DNA from: Anaerolineae bacterium
GTDB lineage: Bacteria > Chloroflexota > Anaerolineae > B4-G1 > SLSP01
Reading direction: 5' to 3'
DNA: 7,358 nucleotides
Assembly: GCA_016927095.1 (NCBI GenBank)
Contig: JAFGNI010000310.1
Span: forward strand, 1-7,358
Of this stretch, positions 1 through 6,136 are shown piece after piece; the stretch's first letter is position 1, and every line of letters starts with the position of its first letter. The notes beneath the pieces are model-generated. The model searched no databases. It was not told the origin of the DNA and saw only the letters and a list, made by a program, of their open reading frames with translations. Both the position numbers and the translations under genes were made by a program.

Positions 1-1
1 C

Positions 2-709
2 GCTGTGACGGGCACGGGTGGTGCGGCGGCTCCCTGCGGCGCCATCGCCACCCATCGTGGCGAGCAGCAGGTGGCAGTGCTGCTCTACAACAGCGTTGAC
101 GCGATCAACGCCGGTGGCAACAGCCCGGTCACCCTCACGCTGCGGAATCTGCCTTTTCGTCGGGCGATGCTGTGTACCTTCCAGATCCCCGCACCCTCGG
201 AAGCGGCGGGTATGGACACGGACCCATTCGCCGTGTGGGACCGGATGGGGGCACCGGATCGCCCGACACCCGATCAATTCGCCCGTATGCGGCATCATCA
301 GGAGCTGATGATGGTCGATTCGCCACGCGAGGTGGAGATCCCGAACGATACCCTTAGCCTCAATCTCACGATGGACCTCCCAAGCGTGGTATTGGTGCTA
401 CTCACCGTGGATCCTGGGACGCCCCCCGAGCGCGTTGTGGATGTTCGCGCTGAGCGCTATGAGGGCCTGGACGGCCATGCCAAGGTGTTGCTCACGTGGA
501 CAGGAACCGGGTCGCGCACGCTGCGAACCTACGAGATCCTGGCTGCCCGCACCATCGATGGCCCGGTCGAACGCATCAATGTGGTCGACCAACTCGACAC
601 CGCCTTCCTGCATAGCCTCGATCCGGCATATCGCGTATACTGGGTCCGGGCAATTGACTTCTGGAACCGGGGCAGCGATCTCTCTGATCCCGTCCACATC
701 ACTGACTGA
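2..709 (+). CDS. GH39 / alpha-L-iduronidase-like glycosidase, C-terminal part (5' truncated)
   Basis: This is the C-terminal 235 residues of a larger glycosidase. The reading frame is open to the left edge, so the GTG at 5 is probably an internal valine and the catalytic TIM barrel lies outside the window. The visible part starts in a beta-sandwich (VAVLLYNSVD near base 79). It continues through a segment WDRMGAPDRPTPDQFARMR (about 236-292) and ends in a fibronectin-III-like domain (about 421-706) with RTYEIL and YRVYWVRAIDFWNRGSDLSDPV. From memory, human alpha-L-iduronidase has the same order at its C-terminus: LVYNSDD, a WRRLGRP..PTAEQFRRMR segment, then TYEIQ and YRVRALDYW..FSDPV. Most bacterial GH39 beta-xylosidases lack the FN3 tail, so an iduronidase-like architecture is favoured. 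Substrate (iduronoside, xyloside or other) cannot be decided without the active site. It is the first visible gene of a tight + strand cluster, ending 10 bp before the GH172 gene. Confidence 0.8.
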   Translation, partial: AVTGTGGAAAPCGAIATHRGEQQVAVLLYNSVDAINAGGNSPVTLTLRNLPFRRAMLCTFQIPAPSEAAGMDTDPFAVWDRMGAPDRPTPDQFARMRHHQELMMVDSPREVEIPNDTLSLNLTMDLPSVVLVLLTVDPGTPPERVVDVRAERYEGLDGHAKVLLTWTGTGSRTLRTYEILAARTIDGPVERINVVDQLDTAFLHSLDPAYRVYWVRAIDFWNRGSDLSDPVHITD

Positions 710-716
710 AGGAGAT
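709..716 (+). promoter_or_regulatory. Ribosome binding site for the GH172 gene, overlapping the upstream stop
   Basis: AAGGAGAT begins on the last base of the TGA stop of the preceding gene. Its AAGGAG core sits 5 bases before the ATG at 720. It fixes that ATG as the start, although the frame is open further upstream, and it suggests translational coupling to the glycosidase before it. Confidence 0.75.
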
Positions 717-719
717 ACG

Positions 720-1802
720 ATGACAACGTTCAACGGATTGGGAATGCACATGGGCAATCTGTCCATGCTATCCAACGCGCAGACGCGCTCCATCAGCCCA
801 GAGAACTTCGCCGGGGAGAAGGGACGCGCAGGCATGGCCATCGGCGGCACGGGAGCGCGCTGCGCTCGCGACCTCGGGCAAGGCTGGAAGATCTCCCCCT
901 CGGTGGTGATCGACGCCGGGGACACGTTCTTGCTCGCCGACATCGACGGGCCCGGCGCTATTCAGCAGATCTGGATGACCCCCACCGGAAATTGGCGCTT
1001 CAGCATTCTGCGTATCTATTGGGACGGCCAGGACCAGCCCTCGGTCGAGTGTCCCGTCGGTGACTTCTTCGCCATGGGATGGGGTGAGTATGCTCAGCTC
1101 TCATCATTAGCCGTATGCGTCAACCCCGGCAGCGCCTTCAACAGCTACTGGGAGATGCCCTTTCGCAAGCACTGCCGCATAACGCTGACCAATATCGCCG
1201 ACGATCCGATGGTCCTCTACTACCAGATCAACTACACCCTCACCGACGTCCCCCAGGACTGCGCCTATTTCCATGCCCAGTTCAGACGTGTCAACCCCCT
1301 GCCCTACAAGAGCGTCTATACGATCCTCGAAGGCGTCCGAGGTCACGGACACTATGTTGGCACCTATATGGCCTGGGGCGTGAACAACACCGGCTGGTGG
1401 GGCGAAGGCGAGATCAAGTTCTTCCTGGATGGTGACAACGATTACCCTACGATCTGCGGCACCGGCACCGAGGACTACTTCTGTGGCTCATACAACTTCG
1501 AGAACAAGGTCCTGCACCAGTACCAGCCGTTCACGACGCCATACGCGGGCCTTCACCAGGTCATCAGGCCCGATGGGGTCTATCGCTCCCAACAGCGCTT
1601 CGGTATGTATCGCTGGCACATCGCTGACCCGGTACGGTTCCAGCAGGACCTCCGCGTCACCATCCAAGCACTCGGATGGTCATCCGGCGGACGCTATCTG
1701 CCACTGCAGGATGACATCGCGTCGGTCGCTTACTGGTACCAGACGCTACCCACAGCGCCATTCCCGGACCTGCCGGCGCGCTACATGCTTGAGGTCATCT
1801 AG
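720..1802 (+). CDS. DUF2961 / glycoside hydrolase family 172 protein
   Basis: A 360-residue protein, about the usual length of a single-domain DUF2961 protein. The family is now GH172, whose known members act on fructofuranose and arabinofuranose linkages (difructose dianhydride I synthase/hydrolase, D-arabinofuranosidases). Family hallmarks seen: an N-terminal region with SPENFAGEKG (residues 26-35), a jelly-roll core containing DIDGPGAIQQIWM (74-86), RIYWDGQDQPSVECPVGDFF (98-117) and YYQINYTL (167-174), then GEGEIKFFLDGD (228-239) followed by CGTGTEDYF (246-254). The conserved catalytic glutamate pair should be E229 or E231 plus E251, by position relative to these motifs. There is no signal peptide or membrane segment, so the enzyme is probably cytoplasmic and acts on imported oligosaccharides. 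Start chosen at 720 because of the strong ribosome binding site and the stop of the preceding gene at 709; the open frame upstream of 720 overlaps that gene. The exact linkage cut is unknown. Confidence 0.9.
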   Translation: MTTFNGLGMHMGNLSMLSNAQTRSISPENFAGEKGRAGMAIGGTGARCARDLGQGWKISPSVVIDAGDTFLLADIDGPGAIQQIWMTPTGNWRFSILRIYWDGQDQPSVECPVGDFFAMGWGEYAQLSSLAVCVNPGSAFNSYWEMPFRKHCRITLTNIADDPMVLYYQINYTLTDVPQDCAYFHAQFRRVNPLPYKSVYTILEGVRGHGHYVGTYMAWGVNNTGWWGEGEIKFFLDGDNDYPTICGTGTEDYFCGSYNFENKVLHQYQPFTTPYAGLHQVIRPDGVYRSQQRFGMYRWHIADPVRFQQDLRVTIQALGWSSGGRYLPLQDDIASVAYWYQTLPTAPFPDLPARYMLEVI

Positions 1803-1808
1803 GCCACG

Positions 1809-1814
1809 AAGGAG
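1809..1814 (+). promoter_or_regulatory. Ribosome binding site for the SDR gene
   Basis: A perfect AAGGAG lies 8 bases before the ATG at 1823, in the 20 bp gap after the GH172 gene. It supports the chosen start and leaves no room for a separate promoter. Confidence 0.75.
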
Positions 1815-1822
1815 CTGTATCT

Positions 1823-2794
1823 ATGACCAGCCACATCCTCGTCACCGGCGCGCTTGGCTGCATCGGCTCCTGGGTCGTACGGAACCTCGTACGGCAGGGG
1901 GTCACGGTCACTGCCTTTGACCTCGATGACAACCCACACCGTATGAAACTGATCATGACCCCCGACGAGCGAGGCCGGGTCACCTTCGCACGCGGTGACA
2001 TCACGGATCTCGAGTCGCTCGTGGCATTGGTGCACGACTCCGGCGTCACGGATATTATCCATCTGGCCGCGCTACAGGTGCCTGCCTGCAAGGCCAACCC
2101 CGCCCTTGGCGCGCGGGTTAACGTCGTCGGGACCGTCAACGTTTTCGAAGTGGCGCGCCGCCTGGGCCTGGATCGGGTCGTGTATGCGAGCAGTGTAGCG
2201 ACGTATGGCGGCAGGGACGACTACGCCCAGTCGCTCATTCAGCCCGATGACGCCCTGATGCCCAAGACCCTCTATGGTGTCTACAAACAGGCGAATGAGG
2301 CTACCGCCCGTATCTACTGGTCGGATTGGGGCGTCAGCAGCATAGGGCTCCGCCCCTACGTACTCTATGGGCCCGGTCGAGATCAGGGCATGACCTCGGC
2401 CCCGACCAAGGCCATGCTCGCCGCTGCCGCCGGCCTGCCGTACCGCATTACCTATGGGGGCCGAAGCGGGATGCAGTATACCGATGACGTTGCCAACCTT
2501 TTCATCCAGGTGGCTGCAGCCCCCTTCGAGGGCGCTGCAGTCTTAAACATCAGGGGCTCCGTGGTAGACATGTCGGAGGTCGTTAGCGCGATTGAGGCCG
2601 CCGAACCGCGAGCCAGCGGCTCGATCACCTACGACCCGACGCCTTTGCCCTTCCCGGATGGTCAGGATGATTCACAGCTCTCGTCGCTGCTTGGCCCAAT
2701 ACCCTATACGCCGCTCCACGACGGCGTGGCCGAAACGATCGCCGCCTTCAAGGAAGCGCTGGCTGCCGGCTTGCTCACTACCGCCGATATCTGA
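1823..2794 (+). CDS. NAD-dependent epimerase/dehydratase (extended SDR)
   Basis: A 323-residue extended short-chain dehydrogenase/reductase. The N-terminal Rossmann fold carries TGALGCIG (residues 8-15), the GxxGxxG dinucleotide-binding loop. Acidic residues D33 and D35 after the second strand favour NAD over NADP. GDI (58-60) and HLAAL (80-84) are the usual adenine- and nicotinamide-side motifs. The active site is seen as YASS (121-124) and Y151-x-x-x-K155 (YGVYK). RPYVLYGPGRDQG (177-189) opens the substrate-binding part. The family covers UDP-sugar 4-epimerases, dehydratases, and dehydrogenases of free sugars or sugar acids such as uronate dehydrogenase. Which reaction applies here cannot be read. 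Lying between two glycosidases and an FAH-family gene, a free-sugar or uronate dehydrogenase or epimerase is more plausible than nucleotide-sugar synthesis, but this is inference from context. Confidence 0.88.
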   Translation: MTSHILVTGALGCIGSWVVRNLVRQGVTVTAFDLDDNPHRMKLIMTPDERGRVTFARGDITDLESLVALVHDSGVTDIIHLAALQVPACKANPALGARVNVVGTVNVFEVARRLGLDRVVYASSVATYGGRDDYAQSLIQPDDALMPKTLYGVYKQANEATARIYWSDWGVSSIGLRPYVLYGPGRDQGMTSAPTKAMLAAAAGLPYRITYGGRSGMQYTDDVANLFIQVAAAPFEGAAVLNIRGSVVDMSEVVSAIEAAEPRASGSITYDPTPLPFPDGQDDSQLSSLLGPIPYTPLHDGVAETIAAFKEALAAGLLTTADI

Positions 2795-2799
2795 CACAT

Positions 2800-2805
2800 A
2801 GGAGA
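2800..2805 (+). promoter_or_regulatory. Ribosome binding site for the FAH-family gene
   Basis: AGGAGA lies 7 bases before the ATG at 2813, within the 18 bp gap after the SDR stop codon. It supports the start at 2813. Confidence 0.65.
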
Positions 2806-2812
2806 GATCCCC

Positions 2813-3706
2813 ATGAAACTACTGCTCTTCCGGTCATCCGACGGCCCTGCCGTCGGTATCAAGACAGATCAGGGCGTACTTGACGTGCGCGCAGCAGCAC
2901 TGGCCCGCGGCAGGGACGATGTGCCGACCACACCAGGTGCCGTCTTTTCGCTGGGCCTTGACGCGCTGCCCTCACTGACCAGCCTACTCAACGAGCCCGG
3001 GGTCGGCGCTCAGGACGCAGTCTGGCTGCTCAACGAGGCGGAACTCCAGCTTGAGCCCTGCGTGCACTACCCCGAAAAGATCCTCTGTGTTGGCCTGAAC
3101 TACCGTCGCCACGCGGCGGAGTCCGGCGCCAAGGTGCCCGACGTGCCCGTGTTGTTCTCGAAATTCAACAACACCCTGGCGGCCCACGGTGAGGCCATCC
3201 CGTTGTCCGCGCACGCGAGCGAGTATGACTACGAGGTCGAGTTGGCTGTCGTCATCGGCAAGACAGCGAACGATGTGCCCACGGATCAAGCCCTGGGCTA
3301 TGTCCTGGGATACTGCAACGCCAATGACATCAGCGCGCGTGATCTGCAGATGCGCACTCCCCAGTGGCTTCTGGGAAAAACCATGGATAAGTTCTGTCCG
3401 ATCGGTCCTTACCTGGTCACCGCAGATGAGGTGGGGGATCCTCAGACGCTCACTACACGCAGTTGGCTCAATGGCGAGCTGCGGCAGAACTCCAACACTG
3501 CGGATATGGTCTTCAGTGTCGCAGAGATCATCAGCTACTTCAGCCGCTATATGACCCTCAGACCGGGCGATGTGATTCTCACCGGTACGCCCGAGGGTGT
3601 CATCCTGGGTATGAAGGACAAGGTCTGGATGAAACCCGGCGACACCATCAGCATCGAGGTCTCGGGCCTGGGCACGTTGACCAACCCGTTGGTCAAGCAA
3701 AGCTAG
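2813..3706 (+). CDS. Fumarylacetoacetate hydrolase (FAH) family protein, probable 2,4-diketo sugar-acid hydrolase or related
   Basis: A 297-residue protein with a small N-terminal domain (about 1-80) and the FAH C-terminal fold (about 88-295). The core shows [14 protein letters not shown] (90-103), with H100 and E103 in the usual catalytic positions. The metal ligands are visible as YEVEL (E141, E143) and NDISARD (D172). [12 protein letters not shown] (188-199) supplies the conserved lysine and phenylalanine, and TGTPEGV (257-263) the substrate loop. FAH enzymes use Mg2+ or Mn2+ to cleave C-C bonds or decarboxylate 2,4-dioxo acids. Close bacterial relatives of this length are often annotated as 2,4-diketo-3-deoxy-L-fuconate or L-rhamnonate hydrolase, or as ureidoglycolate lyase-like. 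The neighbouring SDR and glycosidases favour the sugar-acid role. The exact substrate is not determinable; an aromatic catabolic role (2-hydroxyhepta-2,4-diene-1,7-dioate isomerase) is possible but unsupported by neighbours. Confidence 0.88.
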   Translation: MKLLLFRSSDGPAVGIKTDQGVLDVRAAALARGRDDVPTTPGAVFSLGLDALPSLTSLLNEPGVGAQDAVWLLNEAELQLEPCVHYPEKILCVGLNYRRHAAESGAKVPDVPVLFSKFNNTLAAHGEAIPLSAHASEYDYEVELAVVIGKTANDVPTDQALGYVLGYCNANDISARDLQMRTPQWLLGKTMDKFCPIGPYLVTADEVGDPQTLTTRSWLNGELRQNSNTADMVFSVAEIISYFSRYMTLRPGDVILTGTPEGVILGMKDKVWMKPGDTISIEVSGLGTLTNPLVKQS

Positions 3707-3747
3707 TGTCGGGCCCCCCATCAATATGCACGACAAGGAGCCAATCC
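3707..3747 (+). promoter_or_regulatory. Widest intergenic gap, with ribosome binding site AAGGAG at 3735-3740
   Basis: At 41 bp this is the longest gap in the window. It holds AAGGAG 7 bases before the ATG at 3748, which fixes the start of the next gene although the frame is open well upstream. A run of C (about 3714-3719) is present. No convincing hairpin terminator or -35/-10 pair is visible, so transcription most likely continues through. Confidence 0.6.
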
Positions 3748-5181
3748 ATGTCAGACAAGGCCGTGGAACGCTGGGATGTCTTTGAGCTACCACTCACCGG
3801 GCCCGCCGAGGGCAACCCCTTCCTCGATGTCGCCCTCACCGCGACGTTCTCGCACCAGCACCGCTCCGTGGAGGTCGAGGGCTTCTACGATGGTGGAACC
3901 ACCTACAAAGTGCGCTTTATGCCCGATGCGGTCGGTACGTGGCGCTACGCCACGCACAGTAACGCCCCGGCACTGGATGGCAAGGACGGCACCTTCAACT
4001 GCACACCCGCGCACGGAAATAACCACGGTCCAGTCCGTGTCCACAGGACCTACCATTTCGTCTACGAGGACGGCACGCCGCATTTCTCGTTTGGGACGAC
4101 TTGTTATGCTTGGCCCCACCAGGGACGTACCCGCGAAGAGCAGACTCTGGAGACGCTGCGTAGCGCGCCCTTCAACAAGATGCGGATGTGCGTCTTCCCC
4201 AAGGACTATGTCTTCAGTCGCAACGAACCTGAGTACCACGCGTTCGAGCGTCGCGAGGATGGCAGTTTCGACTTTGAGCGCTTCGATCCCGCCTTCTTCC
4301 GCCACTTCGAGGGGCGCGTCGGCGACCTGAGAGATCTTGGAATCGAGGCCGATCTTATCCTCTTCCATCCCTATGACCGCTGGGGCTACAGCGCGATGCC
4401 GCCTGAGGTCGACGACCGCTACCTACGGTACCTGACCGCCCGCCTGGCGGCCTACCGCAACGTCTGGTGGTCGATGGCCAACGAATACGACTTGATGACC
4501 GCCAAGACGATGCAGGACTGGGACCGGTTCTTCAGGGTCGTGCAGTCCTGCGACCCCTACCAGCACCCGCGTTCTATCCACAACTGCCGCGCCTTCTATG
4601 ATCACGGCAAACCGTGGGTCACGCATTGTAGCATCCAGCGCGCCAACCTGGAGGACGTCAGCCTCTGGCGTGAGCAGTACGGCAAACCGGTCGTGGTGGA
4701 CGAGTGCCAGTACGAGGGCAATATCCAACATAACTGGGGTAACATCACCGCGCAGGAACTGACGCATCGCTTCTGGGAGGGCAGTGCTCGAGGCGGGTAC
4801 GTCGGCCACGGCGAGACCTACCTCCATCCGGAAGACATCCTCTGGTGGTCCAAAGGAGGGATCCTCCACGGGCAGAGCCCGGCACGGATTGCCTTTCTGC
4901 GCGCTATCATGGAAGAAGGCCCCGCGATCGATCCCTTCCGGGCAAACTGGGATCTCACCCAGGGTGGCGACGACACCTATCGCCTGATCTACCTGGGCCG
5001 CCACCGCCCGGCGATCAAACCGGTTACGCTGCCTGAAAATCGGCACTACACGGTGGAGGTCATCGATACCTGGGACATGACGATCACCCCCCTTGAGGGC
5101 ACGTTCTCGGGATCCTGCCAGATCCCCCTGCCGGGTAAGCCCTACCTCGCACTCAGAATTCGCTGCACTGGCAGCGACTGA
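3748..5181 (+). CDS. DUF5060 / DUF4038 (apiosidase-like) / DUF5605 glycosidase
   Basis: A 477-residue putative glycoside hydrolase. Residues about 7-85 form a DUF5060-like beta-sandwich ([45 protein letters not shown]). Residues about 100-390 look like a TIM barrel of the DUF4038/GH140-like or GH5-like kind: [13 protein letters not shown] (113-125), [13 protein letters not shown] (142-154), [10 protein letters not shown] (204-213). WSMANEYD (241-248) places E246 as probable acid/base, and [10 protein letters not shown] (315-324) places E319 as probable nucleophile, matching the two strand-end glutamates of clan GH-A. The C-terminal part (about 392-473) looks like the DUF5605 beta domain. No signal peptide is seen, so it is probably intracellular. 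Start taken at 3748 because of the ribosome binding site and because the frame upstream overlaps the FAH gene. Domain names are recalled, not searched. Specificity (apiose, other branched or deoxy sugars, beta-glycosides) is unknown. Confidence 0.82.
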   Translation: MSDKAVERWDVFELPLTGPAEGNPFLDVALTATFSHQHRSVEVEGFYDGGTTYKVRFMPDAVGTWRYATHSNAPALDGKDGTFNCTPAHGNNHGPVRVHRTYHFVYEDGTPHFSFGTTCYAWPHQGRTREEQTLETLRSAPFNKMRMCVFPKDYVFSRNEPEYHAFERREDGSFDFERFDPAFFRHFEGRVGDLRDLGIEADLILFHPYDRWGYSAMPPEVDDRYLRYLTARLAAYRNVWWSMANEYDLMTAKTMQDWDRFFRVVQSCDPYQHPRSIHNCRAFYDHGKPWVTHCSIQRANLEDVSLWREQYGKPVVVDECQYEGNIQHNWGNITAQELTHRFWEGSARGGYVGHGETYLHPEDILWWSKGGILHGQSPARIAFLRAIMEEGPAIDPFRANWDLTQGGDDTYRLIYLGRHRPAIKPVTLPENRHYTVEVIDTWDMTITPLEGTFSGSCQIPLPGKPYLALRIRCTGSD

Positions 5182-5184
5182 GGA
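5179..5184 (+). promoter_or_regulatory. Ribosome binding site of the MoxR gene, overlapping the upstream stop
   Basis: TGAGGA overlaps the TGA stop of the glycosidase gene (5179-5181) and sits 7 bases before the ATG at 5192. This arrangement supports the start and suggests that the MoxR gene is translated from the same message as the glycosidase genes. Confidence 0.6.
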
Positions 5185-5191
5185 TCTCCCG

Positions 5192-6130
5192 ATGCACTTT
5201 ACCGAGTTCGCACACGCGGTCCGCAGCAACGTTGCACAGGTCATCGTGGGGAAGTCCGACGTGGTCGATCTGCTGTTGGTCTCGCTCCTGGTCGAGGGCC
5301 ACGTTTTGCTGGAGGACGTTCCGGGCATCGGCAAGACGACCCTGGCCAAGGCCCTCGCGCGCAGCCTCGCTTGCTCCTTCGCGCGCATCCAGTTCACGCC
5401 TGATCTTCTGCCCAGCGACGTAACCGGTATGAGTTTCTACAACCAGAAGACGCTGGATTTCGAGTTCCGCCCGGGCCCAATTCTCAGCCAGATCGTCCTT
5501 GCCGATGAGATCAACCGTGCAACGCCGCGCACCCAGTCCAGCCTCCTCGAGGCTATGCAGGAGCAGCAGATCACCGTGGACGGCGTCACCTACCGGCTAC
5601 CCCGACCTTTCCTCGTCATTGCCACCCAGAACCCCATCGAGCTTGAGGGGACCTTCCCGTTACCCGAGGCCCAGATGGACCGCTTCCTCATGCAGGTTGC
5701 GCTGGGATATCCCTCTCTCGAAGAGGAGGAGGAGCTCCTGCTGCGCTACCAGCAGCACGATCCACTGGATGGCCTGGCACCGGTCATTACGACCGATGCC
5801 GTTGCCGGGCTGCAGGATCAGGTCCGGCAAGTCCACGTCAGCGACGATGTGCGTCACTACATCCTTGAGGTGGTCCGCACCACGCGGGAGCATGCATCCG
5901 TTTCCCTGGGGGTGTCTCCCCGCGGCTCGCTGGCGCTCTTCCGCGCCTCGCAGGCCTTCGCTGCGATCAAGGGACGTGATTTTGTCGTGCCCAGCGATGT
6001 ACAGACGCTCTGCCCTCCCGTCCTCACACACAGAGTACACATTAGCCCGCAGGTCAGGCTACGTGGCAGAACACCTAGGCAGGTCGTCGAGGAAATCATC
6101 GAGGCCGTTCCCGTCCCAGTGGTCGGATAG
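5192..6130 (+). CDS. MoxR-family AAA+ ATPase
   Basis: A 312-residue protein, the normal length for MoxR ATPases. MoxR proteins are cytoplasmic AAA+ chaperone-like ATPases, usually encoded beside DUF58 or von Willebrand A proteins and thought to help maturation or assembly of partner proteins or complexes. Seen: VGKSDVVDLLLVSLLVEGHV at 19-38, Walker A EDVPGIGKTT (41-50, K48), a segment FTPDLLPSDVTGM (68-80) typical of MoxR, Walker B IVLADEINRA (101-110, D105/E106), sensor 1 ATQNP (144-148, N147), the pre-arginine-finger stretch LPEAQMDRF (157-165, R164), and sensor 2 SPRGSLAL (242-249, R244). All catalytic elements look intact, so it should hydrolyse ATP. The C-terminal lid domain runs from about 200. 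Start at 5192 gives the canonical N-terminus; the open frame upstream overlaps the glycosidase gene. It is followed 6 bp later by the DUF58 gene. Confidence 0.95.
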   Translation: MHFTEFAHAVRSNVAQVIVGKSDVVDLLLVSLLVEGHVLLEDVPGIGKTTLAKALARSLACSFARIQFTPDLLPSDVTGMSFYNQKTLDFEFRPGPILSQIVLADEINRATPRTQSSLLEAMQEQQITVDGVTYRLPRPFLVIATQNPIELEGTFPLPEAQMDRFLMQVALGYPSLEEEEELLLRYQQHDPLDGLAPVITTDAVAGLQDQVRQVHVSDDVRHYILEVVRTTREHASVSLGVSPRGSLALFRASQAFAAIKGRDFVVPSDVQTLCPPVLTHRVHISPQVRLRGRTPRQVVEEIIEAVPVPVVG

Positions 6131-6136
6131 CATTCC

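Noticed and set aside
435..719. N-terminal extension of the GH172 frame, starting at 435
   Set aside because: It overlaps the glycosidase C-terminus in another frame and reads as low-quality arginine- and serine-rich sequence. The start at 720 has a good ribosome binding site.
3463..3747. N-terminal extension of the DUF5060 glycosidase frame
   Set aside because: It overlaps the 3' end of the FAH gene in another frame, and AAGGAG at 3735-3740 supports the ATG at 3748.
3707..3747. Possible terminator or promoter in the 41 bp gap before the DUF5060 glycosidase gene
   Set aside because: Only a very short GTCG/CGAC inverted pair is seen, without a stable stem or T-run, and no -35/-10 pair fits.
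2984..3793. Antisense open frame of 269 codons opposite the FAH gene
   Set aside because: It has no recognisable motifs, and the + strand frame carries complete FAH family motifs and a ribosome binding site.
4423..5397. Long antisense open frame of 324 codons opposite the DUF5060-type glycosidase and MoxR genes
   Set aside because: It crosses the junction of two well-supported + strand genes, shows no recognisable domain, and its length is expected from GC-rich coding bias on the opposite strand.
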